A stretch of DNA of 8,606 bases from Candidatus Kuenenia stuttgartensis (GTDB lineage: Bacteria; Planctomycetota; Planctomycetia; Isosphaerales; Isosphaeraceae), in NCBI GenBank assembly GCA_945872325.1, contig CAMBZY010000113.1:1-8606 (forward strand), read 5' to 3'. The translations under genes and the position numbers were made by a program. A model generated the notes under the pieces. It did not search any database. It was given only the letters and a program-made list of their open reading frames with translations, and was not told the DNA's origin. Within the stretch, counting starts at the first letter, position 1; each line of letters starts with the position of its first letter. Shown one piece after another: positions 1 to 5,607 of this stretch.

Positions 1-534
1 CACCTGTTTGGGCGGTCCCTGCTCATGGCTAGAAGGCTGGTGCAGGTCGGTGTTCCAATCGTTCAGGCCACGATGGGAATTGTTCAGACCTGGGATACCC
101 ATGTCGGGAACTTCCCAAGACTTAAGAACGACCTGATCCCACCTCTCGATAAAGCCGTTTCCGCCTTGCTCGACGACTTGAACGACCAAGGCATGCTGGA
201 TGAGACGCTGGTGGTGATGCTGGGCGAGTTTGGCCGAACCCCGCGGATTAATCCACTCAGCCCGGGCGATGTCCCTGGAAGAGACCATTGGCCAGCCGTC
301 TTCACAGCCATGTTCGCAGGTGGTGGGGTGAAGGGTGGACAGATCATTGGAAAGTCTGATAACCAAGGGGCTTATCCAGTGACCCGCACGTTTGGTCCGC
401 CGGATTTGGCTGCGACCATTTACAATGCTTTAGGGGTGAATCCTGCCACAGAACTTCGCGACCGGCTTGGCCGTCCGTTGCGACTCTGTACGGGGGATGT
501 GATGACTCCGCTTTACACGGCGTCTGCGATTTGA
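1..534 (+). CDS. DUF1501 family protein, C-terminal part (5' end outside the window)
   Basis: The reading frame is open from base 1 and ends at TGA 532-534, giving the last 177 residues. The ATG at 25 is internal, because the residues before it (HLFGRSLL) already fit the family. Visible motifs, numbered from the window edge, are WDTH at 31-34, GEFGRTP at 75-81, GRDHWP at 93-98, a glycine-rich AGGGVKGG stretch, and a C-terminal DRLGRPLRL segment. This order is typical of DUF1501, a family abundant in planctomycetes and placed in the alkaline-phosphatase/sulfatase-like clan; the D/H residues of WDTH and RDHW would be metal-site candidates. Full-length members are usually exported with a Tat-type signal and often sit beside DUF1549/DUF1553 proteins, but that part is not visible here. 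The true biochemical role of DUF1501 is not established. The family call is strong and the function unknown. Confidence 0.93.
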   Translation, partial: HLFGRSLLMARRLVQVGVPIVQATMGIVQTWDTHVGNFPRLKNDLIPPLDKAVSALLDDLNDQGMLDETLVVMLGEFGRTPRINPLSPGDVPGRDHWPAVFTAMFAGGGVKGGQIIGKSDNQGAYPVTRTFGPPDLAATIYNALGVNPATELRDRLGRPLRLCTGDVMTPLYTASAI

Positions 535-560
535 GTTGAGTGGGTGGGTATAAACACAAA

Positions 561-600
561 CACCGAATCTCTCTTCTTTGTGTGAGAAGAGAATTCGGTG
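561..600. terminator. Hairpin terminator between convergent genes
   Basis: CACCGAAT (561-568) pairs with ATTCGGTG (593-600), and TCTCTTCT (570-577) pairs with AGAAGAGA (585-592). This leaves one bulged C and a 7-nt loop. The stem is about 16 bp and starts 26 nt after the DUF1501 stop. There is no clean T-run on either side; the minus-strand side continues TTTGTGTTTAT, which is a poor T-tract. Its position between two convergent stop codons supports a bidirectional terminator. Confidence 0.7.
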
Positions 601-636
601 TGTGTTGAATCAGACAGTCTTATTAGACGAGTCGAA

Positions 637-870
637 TCAGGGCCCGAGGCCACCGTGTGTGCGGAACGGTGTTAAGTGCGACGGTTGGTCGAGAAACCAA
701 AATCTGTCCCAGTCCTCTTGCGCCATCCGCAAATTTTCCGAATCCACGAGTAGTTGTTCTACCCGGTGAGGCGTATAAGCGGCATAGTGAGGCAAGGGCA
801 CCGGAGCGCACCCCTCGCCGACGGCGAGAGCGGCCAGCAACAGGGCTAGTACCGCGATTGGCTTACGCAT
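637..870 (-). CDS. Small predicted lipoprotein / secreted planctomycete protein (77 aa)
   Basis: The start was set at ATG 868-870 because a very strong Shine-Dalgarno (GGGAGGAG) lies just upstream; a longer in-frame start at 924 has no such support and would put extra residues before the signal sequence. The N-terminus is MRKP followed by a hydrophobic stretch (residues 5-17) and VGEGC with Cys21. That makes it a likely signal peptide, possibly lipoprotein type II, although the -3 to -1 residues (GEG) are a weak lipobox. The mature part is only about 55 residues: a Pro-rich start (PVPLPHY), a short charged helix, then WDRFWFLDQPSHLTP at 54-68 and a THGG end. I recall similar WFLDQPSHLTP-type endings in small planctomycete proteins, but cannot verify it here. 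Function is unknown; an envelope location is inferred. Confidence 0.8.
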   Translation of the reverse strand: MRKPIAVLALLLAALAVGEGCAPVPLPHYAAYTPHRVEQLLVDSENLRMAQEDWDRFWFLDQPSHLTPFRTHGGLGP

Positions 871-874
871 TGGG

Positions 875-882
875 CTCCTCCC
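875..882 (-). promoter_or_regulatory. Strong ribosome binding site of the small lipoprotein
   Basis: On the minus strand GGGAGGAG lies 4 nt before the ATG at 870 (about 6 nt from the GGAGG core). This is nearly the full anti-16S complement and decides the start of the gene, excluding the longer in-frame start at 924. Confidence 0.8.
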
Positions 883-1140
883 ATCAGAGCATCCTGCTTT
901 TCCGTCGGTCTGCCCGCACTCCATTGCTGCGGTTCCGACATATTCAACCTATCGACCAGCACAACCGGCAGACTTGAACAACTTTACGGTTTTGCGGAAA
1001 GTTCGGATTAAATCAAAGATCCGGTTTCTTCTTTAGCTGACATCCGTCTCATGCTCTGGGGGCAGAGCCTAACGGCGATTCATCAGATCTGAAGAGATGA
1101 TATGTGATGTAAAGAACTAGACAGGTACAAAATAAAAAAA
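883..1140. other. Gene-free stretch upstream of the small lipoprotein
   Basis: No convincing coding region is seen on either strand. It should hold the promoter of the lipoprotein gene; the best minus-strand pair I see is TTGTGC then TATGTC with a 16-nt spacer, which is weak. Small symmetric elements are GCTCTG-GGGG-CAGAGC (1053-1068), the 10-bp palindrome TCAGATCTGA (1083-1092), and AACTTT...AAAGTT. Their roles are unknown. Confidence 0.5.
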
Positions 1141-1180
1141 CTGGGCCACGGCAACGATGCCTTGGCCCAGCCGTTTTTTT
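1134..1180 (-). terminator. Rho-independent terminator of the HU gene (bidirectional form)
   Basis: CTGGGCCA (1141-1148) pairs with TGGCCCAG (1163-1170). After one C/T mismatch, GGC pairs with GCC around the loop AACGAT. On the minus strand the stem is followed immediately by TTTTTTTATTTTG, a textbook intrinsic terminator about 30 nt after the HU stop codon. On the plus strand it is followed by CCGTTTTTTT, so it can act in both directions. Confidence 0.93.
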
Positions 1181-1201
1181 GGTGTGTGTTACACCTGCTG
1201 A

Positions 1202-1519
1202 TCAGCTATTAGGTGTTTCAGCAAGAGCTTTGGCATTGATCTTCTGGATCAAGTCTTCCATCTCTTTACCTGGCTTGAATGTCACCACATTCTTCGCAGG
1301 CACTTGCACCTTGGCATTGGTCTTTGGGTTGCGGGCAACGCGTGGTTTGCGACGACGAACTTCAAAAACGCCGAAATTACGCAATTCAATGCGGTGAGGG
1401 CTTTCCGTCAAGGCTTCGATGATCGTATCCAAAGTCTTTTGGACAATCTCTTTGGCCTTAAGCTGGGTCAGCTCTTCGGTGGAATCTGAAATACGCTTGA
1501 CAATCTCTTTTTTGGTCAC
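1202..1519 (-). CDS. HU/IHF-family DNA-binding protein (105 aa)
   Basis: A nucleoid-associated protein that binds and bends DNA as a dimer in the cytoplasm. The N-terminal half is a helical dimerisation region. It is followed by RNFGVFEVRRRKPRVARNP (about 47-65), which covers the conserved GVFEV strand, the basic DNA-binding arm and the R-N-P tip whose proline intercalates in DNA. The sequence ends with VPAKNVVTFKPGKEM (73-87) and a short C-terminal helix. The family is usually 90-100 residues, so this is full length with a slightly longer tail. The start codon is GTG (minus strand, 1517-1519), supported by a GAGGAG upstream. It is monocistronic, with its own terminator. Whether it is HU proper or an IHF-like paralogue cannot be told from one sequence, so I give no gene symbol. 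Confidence 0.96.
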   Translation of the reverse strand: MTKKEIVKRISDSTEELTQLKAKEIVQKTLDTIIEALTESPHRIELRNFGVFEVRRRKPRVARNPKTNAKVQVPAKNVVTFKPGKEMEDLIQKINAKALAETPNS

Positions 1520-1528
1520 GGCCTGGAT

Positions 1529-1534
1529 CTCCTC
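1529..1534 (-). promoter_or_regulatory. Ribosome binding site fixing the GTG start of the HU gene
   Basis: Minus-strand GAGGAG lies 9 nt before the GTG at 1519. No ATG fits the conserved N-terminus better, so this site supports the alternative start codon. Confidence 0.7.
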
Positions 1535-1617
1535 AAACCGTCAGTGAATTGGATACGAACAGGACACTCTTTGAACGACGAAGATGACAAAAATGAGAGC
1601 TTTTTTGGAGCCGGTTA

Positions 1618-1630
1618 CTGGTCAGACCAG
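1618..1630. repeat. 13-bp palindrome between the hypothetical gene and HU
   Basis: CTGGTC-A-GACCAG is a perfect 6+1+6 inverted repeat. It lies 8 nt beyond the stop of the ORF at 1638-1976 and about 100 nt before the HU start. It could be an operator for HU or a weak terminator stem for the upstream pair; there is no T-tract after it, so an operator-like site fits slightly better. Function is not shown. Confidence 0.4.
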
Positions 1631-1637
1631 CAGGTTC

Positions 1638-1976
1638 CTACTCCGAATACTCCCTGGCTGACAGGGTTTCCCTGGGATATCTCTGTTGTTCGTCGTAAGG
1701 ACAACAGACTTTGCCGGGCCATTGGTGGATCTCCCTCCAACACGCCCCTGCTTCAAAAACGTCATTCAGGTGCCGGTCCAGCGGACGACTTGCCCACAAC
1801 CTAACTCCCTCAGACGTAAGTTCTTTCAATGTATTGACAGTCGCCGGCCCTGTAATCTCCGGCATGGTTTCTCTAAAGCCTGCACTGAACACGACTGGAT
1901 CGATCATCAGTCGTACACCCGATTGGGGCATTTCTGAGTGGTATGGATTGATCAGCATGACACGACACCCCAACAT
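1638..1976 (-). CDS. Hypothetical protein, coupled to the YkgJ-like gene
   Basis: I do not recognise this product. The frame is open from a TTG at 1980-1982 that overlaps the TGA of the upstream gene (TTGA). I prefer the ATG at 1974-1976, giving 112 residues, because an AGAG element lies 8 nt before it, inside the end of the upstream gene. Another ATG at 1958 is possible. The protein looks soluble, with no membrane helix or signal peptide. Visible features are three cysteines near the C-terminus (GACW and KVCCPYDE) and a central IDPVVFSAG segment. The last third contains two short hairpin-forming stretches (1652-1666 and 1682-1708). Coupled position and strand support a real gene. Unremarkable codon bias and lack of a recognised family keep confidence low; it could also be untranslated leader or trailer sequence. 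Confidence 0.42.
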   Translation of the reverse strand: MLGCRVMLINPYHSEMPQSGVRLMIDPVVFSAGFRETMPEITGPATVNTLKELTSEGVRLWASRPLDRHLNDVFEAGACWREIHQWPGKVCCPYDEQQRYPRETLSAREYSE

Positions 1977-1978
1977 TC

Positions 1979-2422
1979 TCAATTCTCTTCTTGATCAGGC
2001 CAGTTCGAACGATCAGGAGCCAGCTTCAATTGCTCTTGGATTTGCACCAAACTCCAGCTGGAACCACGGTTACAGCCAGGGCATTCTTCAGCAATCTCGT
2101 CCCAGTCTGCTCGTGATTCAAGATTCGCATTCCAAAACGGCCAGCTACGACATTGGTCAGGACGATCCTCATAAACCTGGCAGCCTGTGGAGTTGGACCA
2201 GAATACGCAGTCTCCGTTTGGTTTCTCGGTCAGACTAAGCCTGCCACGAGCCATCCGTAGGTGCCGCCGACCAAAGTCCTCAAGACTCAATCCAAATCGT
2301 TTCGCCAGTCGCTCAACCTCTCGCTCACCTACCCAGACAAAGCCCGGAGCACCTGTGCAGCATCGACCACACTGAGTGCATTCAAACTTCAACCCTTCAG
2401 AGAACCAGACTTGCTCAGACAC
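1979..2422 (-). CDS. YkgJ family cysteine-cluster protein (147 aa)
   Basis: Member of the YkgJ / putative zinc- or iron-chelating (CxxCxxCC) family, which also includes proteins annotated as flagellin N-methylase. The N-terminal cluster is FECTQCGRCC (Cys15, 18, 21, 22), followed by a typical G-x-V-W-V segment and a helix (EREVERLAKRFGLSLEDF). Further cysteines at 72 (GDCVFW), 81 (GCQVY) and 91 (RPDQCRSWPFW), plus ECPGC (114, 117), complete the family pattern around Y-E-x-R-P-x-x-C-R. Length and motif order fit a complete protein. The start is GTG (2420-2422) with AGAGGG 6 nt upstream. The real substrate or metal of this family is unsettled, so I give no gene symbol. It is expected to be cytoplasmic and appears to form a two-gene unit with the ORF at 1638-1976. 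Confidence 0.93.
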   Translation of the reverse strand: MSEQVWFSEGLKFECTQCGRCCTGAPGFVWVGEREVERLAKRFGLSLEDFGRRHLRMARGRLSLTEKPNGDCVFWSNSTGCQVYEDRPDQCRSWPFWNANLESRADWDEIAEECPGCNRGSSWSLVQIQEQLKLAPDRSNWPDQEEN

Positions 2423-2428
2423 GCTAAA

Positions 2429-2434
2429 CCCTCT
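2429..2434 (-). promoter_or_regulatory. Ribosome binding site for the GTG start of the YkgJ-like gene
   Basis: Minus-strand AGAGGG sits 6 nt before the GTG at 2422 and supports this start, which places the first cysteine motif at residue 15 as usual for the family. Confidence 0.65.
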
Positions 2435-2765
2435 TTTGCAGAATCTGCTTCAAGTACTTATGTGTACCAAATTTGCCACTCAGAAACAACACCCAAGTTA
2501 CTAGACTTATATGAATTTTACAAAAGAAGTTTTCGAGATATTCCGTAAGTCTCTGTGTAATAAGGGGATATGCGGCGTTGTGTTGTGGCTGGAGGATGTG
2601 GCGTAAATATTCAAAATTTCTACAAAAAACGTATTGACATAGACTTGTATCGTTAAATTTGTCTCAAAAATGAAAGACGCTTTATCATTATGGGAACAAT
2701 CGTTTTTCTAAACTTTTAGCCGTCTCATTCTGAAATCTGGATTCTAAGTCTGAGATTTAGGTCGT
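2435..2765. other. AT-rich gene-free region between kinase and YkgJ-like gene
   Basis: No convincing gene is seen. The stretch is clearly more AT-rich than its neighbours, with many A- and T-runs. It should contain the promoter of the YkgJ-like gene, but I see no strong minus-strand -35/-10 pair. A consensus-like TTGACA (2634-2639) is on the plus strand with no properly spaced -10 and no gene downstream. Two 13-codon plus-strand reading frames, starting near 2596 and 2669, lack supporting signals. Confidence 0.5.
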
Positions 2766-2789
2766 AGCCGTCCCCCGACAGGACGGGCT
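2766..2789 (-). terminator. Probable terminator hairpin of the kinase gene
   Basis: AGCCGTCC (2766-2773) pairs with GGACGGGCT (2781-2789) with a single bulged G and a 7-nt loop. The GC-rich stem begins 5 nt after the kinase stop codon. There is no T-run behind it on the minus strand, so it may be a weak or Rho-assisted terminator. Confidence 0.55.
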
Positions 2790-2794
2790 TTGAC

Positions 2795-5266
2795 TTAACG
2801 TACCCCAAATTCGCGATCCGCTTTCTGACGAGGCTCAAAATCGCTCGGAGACGGTGCCTGTGAACTTGGGTTCGCAAGCCTGACTTTACGTTCCTGAGAG
2901 TCTACCTCTGAAACGACTTGTGACCACTCTTTCAAAGTCTTTAATGGATTGGCTTTAGATGGATCCTTTGCATACGATTCACTCACGTCAAACAAGTTGT
3001 TGTCACCCGTCCAGCGCACGGGTAATTCCTCAGGAGTCACAGGACTTTTAACAGTCAATAAATCGCTTCCCTTAAAGAGACATCGCGATGCTTCCAGAGC
3101 CACTTTCTGGTTCGTTACATCGCCACGTATTTCGATAAGTCTATCTCCTATAAGACTTAAATGGTTGAGCTCAATCCTCGCACGATTCAGATTCAGCTTT
3201 GCGAGATTCAAGCTGATCAGGGCTGATTGACGAGCCTTTGCCTTCGATTTTGCTGGTGAGGCAGTCATATCAACAGCCTCAGTCAAAAGACAATCGTGGA
3301 TTTCGATCTCCGTATCCTGCAAAATCTGGGCATCAATCGCTGGAGTAAATCCATGAACCCACGTGTCCCTGATACGAAATCGCCTCGAACTGAGCTGGAA
3401 CGCGGTTCTAGACCCTGCATCGGTTTCGCGCAGAATCCATCGGCATTTCTCGATCGTAAGTTCCCCATATGACATCACTAATGGCGATCCTGTGCTCTGG
3501 CCTCTGGATTCGATCAAGAGATTGATGAAGTCAAGGCTCGAATCAGCTCGGACTTGCAACCCTTTTGTGGATTTCGAAAGATCAAGAATCACTCTGGGAA
3601 GATCCTCGCCCTTACCGCTGATTTTCAAACGAGTTCCAGCGATTGGAGAACTGTCGGTCACTGTCCAGACCCAAGGCTGATCCCGATCCTCCACCAGAAT
3701 CTCTGCCTTTTTGCCTGACACACGTCTCACAGCCTCCGTCAGATCGTCCATCAACTCATCCTGACCATCCGCAAACCGGATGGTTATCCCTCTGATAACA
3801 GAAGGTTCCGGAGTTTTTGGGGCTGGTGTCAGTTTTGTTTTGGCAGTCGCTTCAGGCGCTGTGACAGCGTCCGGCTGGCCTTGGCTTGTTCGAAGTTCAG
3901 TTCTGGCCAACCAAATCGTTCCTAACAAGATCGCAATGAATGTCAGAAGACTAAAACCTATTGCAAGTAATGGGTTACGCCCGTTTTTAAACCGTTTTTC
4001 AGCCGTTTTTCGTTTACTGTCTAACCGGTAGGGTAGCTCTAGCGAATCTGCTCCCAGATCGATCTGGATTGCATCAGGGTCAGCGCTGCTCCCAACCACT
4101 CGATTTCGTTCAGAGTTTTCACCGTGCCACGACCGTTCTTTGTCGGCCAGATTCCACCCCTCTTTGGGGTCGATCACCGAGCTCGCAGGCATTTCGATGG
4201 TTGTCGACTTTAAAAGTTCAGAGGTGCCTGTCAATGCCTCGCCAGTGACCAGTGGGCCAAGCCTTTCAGCAAGAGCTTTCGCAGTCTCAAACCGCTCCTC
4301 AGGCTTCTTTTTCAAAGAAATATTGATAATCTTTGCCATTTCTCGCGAAAGCCCTGGAACCAGATTCCTGATCGATTCAGGCTCGCGCACCTGGTGTGCG
4401 TAAATCTTCTCAGGCAGACTCCCGGCAGGAAATGGAACCTGACCGCTTAACATATGGTAAAGCGAGCACCCTAAAGAGTATAAGTCGCTTCTTATATCCA
4501 CTCCATGAGAATGCCTGGCCTGCTCTGGCGAAATATAGTCGAAGGTGCCAACGGTCGACCCTTCGTTGGTTACCTGAGCTTCCTGCTCCTCAAAAATGGC
4601 CAGCCCAAGGTCGGTCAGTTTGGCGCGACCTTCCATATCAATCAAGATGTTACGAGGATTCACATCCCGGTGAACCATCTTTTTTTCGGCCAGATGCTGA
4701 AGCCCTAAGGCTACATCGCGGCCAATCCGAGCCGTCTGTGCCACATCAAGTCTGCCATGTCGGGCAATCAACTCGGCCACTGTTGGCCCTTCAATATATT
4801 CCATCACAAGATAGGGCGACTGGTTGTAAATGCCTACATCGTAGATACGTACAAGGTTTTCATGCTGAAGCTGCCCACCCACTTGAGCCTCTCGCTCAAA
4901 ACGGGCGAGGGATCGTTCGTGGTTGATTCGATCAGGATTCAGCACTTTGATCGCCACCAAGCGGTTCAACCGCCGATCCCGTGCCAGAAAAACGCGACCC
5001 ATTCCACCTTGGCCAAGCGTGTTGATGAGTAGATACTTTTCGATGAAAAGACTGGCTGTGCGGCGGGTTAGTACGCGCTGGGCTTGCCAGAGTGTTAAAA
5101 AACCATGGTGGATGGCCAATCGTGCCAGCCGGTTGTCGATCTTGTCAGAGGTCTGCTTCTCTTCCGGAATGTCTGTGAGGCATCTGTCCAGTTGCTCGAC
5201 CGTCAGCAAGTGGTGCTCGAGCGTGTCTTTCCAGAAAATCGAATTTTCCGCGATCTCGCGGGGCAT
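2795..5266 (-). CDS. Membrane-anchored Ser/Thr protein kinase, Pkn2 type, with large C-terminal ecto-region (823 aa)
   Basis: Residues 1-78 form a helical N-terminal segment (LTVEQLDRCL, GFLTLWQAQRVL) of the kind preceding many planctomycete kinases. The kinase domain spans about 79-340: glycine loop LGQGGMGRVF (84-93), VAIK with Lys107, catalytic loop HRDVNPRN (199-206), DLG in place of DFG (219-221), SPEQ (246-249) and DIRSDLYSLG (257-266). The usual lysine of HRDLKPxN is Asn203; myxobacterial and planctomycete kinases often carry S or N there, so activity is still likely. A Ser/Thr-rich linker leads to one transmembrane helix at about 431-453. Residues 454-823 would lie on the other side of the membrane. 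They start Pro/Ala/Thr-rich, then repeat short strand-like segments (LTIEKCRWIL, FRIRDTWVHGF, IEIHDCLLTEA, VALEASRCLF) suggestive of a right-handed beta-helix. ATG 5264-5266 is the only sensible start, as an in-frame stop lies 15 nt upstream; no clear Shine-Dalgarno is present. Ligand and targets are unknown. Confidence 0.95.
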   Translation of the reverse strand: MPREIAENSIFWKDTLEHHLLTVEQLDRCLTDIPEEKQTSDKIDNRLARLAIHHGFLTLWQAQRVLTRRTASLFIEKYLLINTLGQGGMGRVFLARDRRLNRLVAIKVLNPDRINHERSLARFEREAQVGGQLQHENLVRIYDVGIYNQSPYLVMEYIEGPTVAELIARHGRLDVAQTARIGRDVALGLQHLAEKKMVHRDVNPRNILIDMEGRAKLTDLGLAIFEEQEAQVTNEGSTVGTFDYISPEQARHSHGVDIRSDLYSLGCSLYHMLSGQVPFPAGSLPEKIYAHQVREPESIRNLVPGLSREMAKIINISLKKKPEERFETAKALAERLGPLVTGEALTGTSELLKSTTIEMPASSVIDPKEGWNLADKERSWHGENSERNRVVGSSADPDAIQIDLGADSLELPYRLDSKRKTAEKRFKNGRNPLLAIGFSLLTFIAILLGTIWLARTELRTSQGQPDAVTAPEATAKTKLTPAPKTPEPSVIRGITIRFADGQDELMDDLTEAVRRVSGKKAEILVEDRDQPWVWTVTDSSPIAGTRLKISGKGEDLPRVILDLSKSTKGLQVRADSSLDFINLLIESRGQSTGSPLVMSYGELTIEKCRWILRETDAGSRTAFQLSSRRFRIRDTWVHGFTPAIDAQILQDTEIEIHDCLLTEAVDMTASPAKSKAKARQSALISLNLAKLNLNRARIELNHLSLIGDRLIEIRGDVTNQKVALEASRCLFKGSDLLTVKSPVTPEELPVRWTGDNNLFDVSESYAKDPSKANPLKTLKEWSQVVSEVDSQERKVRLANPSSQAPSPSDFEPRQKADREFGVR

Positions 5267-5291
5267 ATGTTTGGATACCAGTCAATGGTTC

Positions 5292-5306
5292 TTTGATTCA
5301 ATCAAA
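5292..5306. promoter_or_regulatory. Operator-like palindrome in the kinase leader
   Basis: TTTGATT-C-AATCAAA is a perfect 7+1+7 inverted repeat lying 25 nt before the kinase ATG, just downstream of the predicted transcription start. A second inverted repeat, CCTGT(9 nt)ACAGG at 5307-5325, abuts it and overlaps the predicted -10. Such spacing fits a repressor site, but no regulator is identified. Confidence 0.4.
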
Positions 5307-5314
5307 CCTGTCTA

Positions 5315-5343
5315 ATCATAACAGGCTGTAGTCGTTAGGTCGA
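5315..5343 (-). promoter_or_regulatory. Candidate sigma-70-type promoter of the kinase gene
   Basis: On the minus strand TCGACC (5343-5338, 4 of 6 to TTGACA) is followed after exactly 17 nt by TATGAT (5320-5315, 5 of 6 to TATAAT). Transcription would begin near 5308, giving a leader of about 42 nt that contains the palindrome at 5292-5306. This is a consensus match only. Confidence 0.42.
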
Positions 5344-5353
5344 GACGCCTGAG

Positions 5354-5374
5354 CCGCTTTGTTACTGTAGGGTG
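5354..5374 (+). repeat. Left 21-bp direct repeat flanking the repeat element
   Basis: CCGCTTTGTT-A-CTGTAGGGTG recurs at 5608-5628 with a single mismatch (A to C). Its last 8 bases (GTAGGGTG) are the first 8 bases of the left inverted repeat. Confidence 0.9.
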
Positions 5375-5388
5375 GGGTGAAGCCCACC
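5367..5388 (+). repeat. Left arm of a perfect 22-bp inverted repeat
   Basis: The arm starts GTAGGGTGGGG and ends GCCCACC. It is the exact reverse complement of 5581-5602. The arm can also fold on itself (GGTGGG with CCCACC, 6-nt loop), as REP-like units do. The GTAGGGTGGG...CCCACC style recalls interspersed repeats I remember from planctomycete and other genomes, but this cannot be checked here. Confidence 0.92.
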
Positions 5389-5580
5389 ATTCGTGGAGCG
5401 AACGGATGACGTCGATTTACGATCAATCGCGGAGGGAACGGATGACGTCGATTTACGATCATTCGTGGAGCGAACGGCTGTCGTCGATTTACGATAATTC
5501 GCGGAGGGAACGGCTGTCGTCGATTTACGATCATTCGCGGAGGGAACGGATGACGTCGATTTACGATCATTCGAAGGAAA
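5389..5580 (+). repeat. Tandem array of five 36-bp units plus a partial sixth
   Basis: Units begin at 5389, 5425, 5461, 5497 and 5533; a 12-bp remnant (ATTCGAAGGAAA) follows at 5569. Each unit runs ATTCGyGGAGsGAACGG, then ATGAC or CTGTC, then GTCGATTTACGATC. Units differ at only a few positions: T..C versus C..G in the GGAG part, A..A versus C..T in the centre, plus one-off changes (AATCG in unit 2, GATA at the end of unit 3). Because 36 is a multiple of 3, frames stay open on both strands, giving apparent 12-residue peptide repeats. I treat these as a by-product, not a gene. There are no unique spacers, so this is not CRISPR. Confidence 0.95.
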
Positions 5581-5602
5581 GGTGGGCTTCACCCCACCCT
5601 AC
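5581..5602 (-). repeat. Right arm of the 22-bp inverted repeat
   Basis: Exact reverse complement of 5367-5388; it starts GGTGGGCTTC and ends CACCCTAC. With its partner it encloses the 192-nt tandem array, so a single strand could form a long stem closing the array. Confidence 0.92.
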
Positions 5603-5607
5603 ATGGT

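Noticed and set aside
871..924. 18-residue N-terminal extension of the small lipoprotein
   Set aside because: It would put polar residues ahead of the signal peptide, and the strong ribosome binding site lies inside it, directly before the ATG at 870.
1711..2238. Plus-strand ORF of 175 residues
   Set aside because: It lies antisense to the clear YkgJ-family gene and the adjacent ORF, has no recognisable domain, and is best explained as a shadow.
2634..2639. Consensus TTGACA promoter box on the plus strand
   Set aside because: No -10 match at 16-18 nt spacing and no plus-strand gene follows.
2571..2710. Two tiny plus-strand reading frames (about 13 codons each)
   Set aside because: No correctly spaced ribosome binding site, promoter or terminator supports them; such short frames are expected by chance in AT-rich DNA.
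4396..4926. Plus-strand ORF of 176 residues
   Set aside because: Antisense to the kinase domain, whose motifs are unambiguous; composition is Arg/Ser/Pro-rich as expected of a shadow frame.
5316..5570. Minus-strand 84-residue repeat protein (MIVNRRHPFPPR repeats)
   Set aside because: Openness follows from a repeat unit divisible by 3; there is no Shine-Dalgarno before the ATG at 5570 and the frame runs through the inverted-repeat arm and the kinase promoter region.
5389..5580. CRISPR array
   Set aside because: Unit length of 36 bp is CRISPR-like, but the units are directly contiguous with no unique spacers and no cas gene is nearby.
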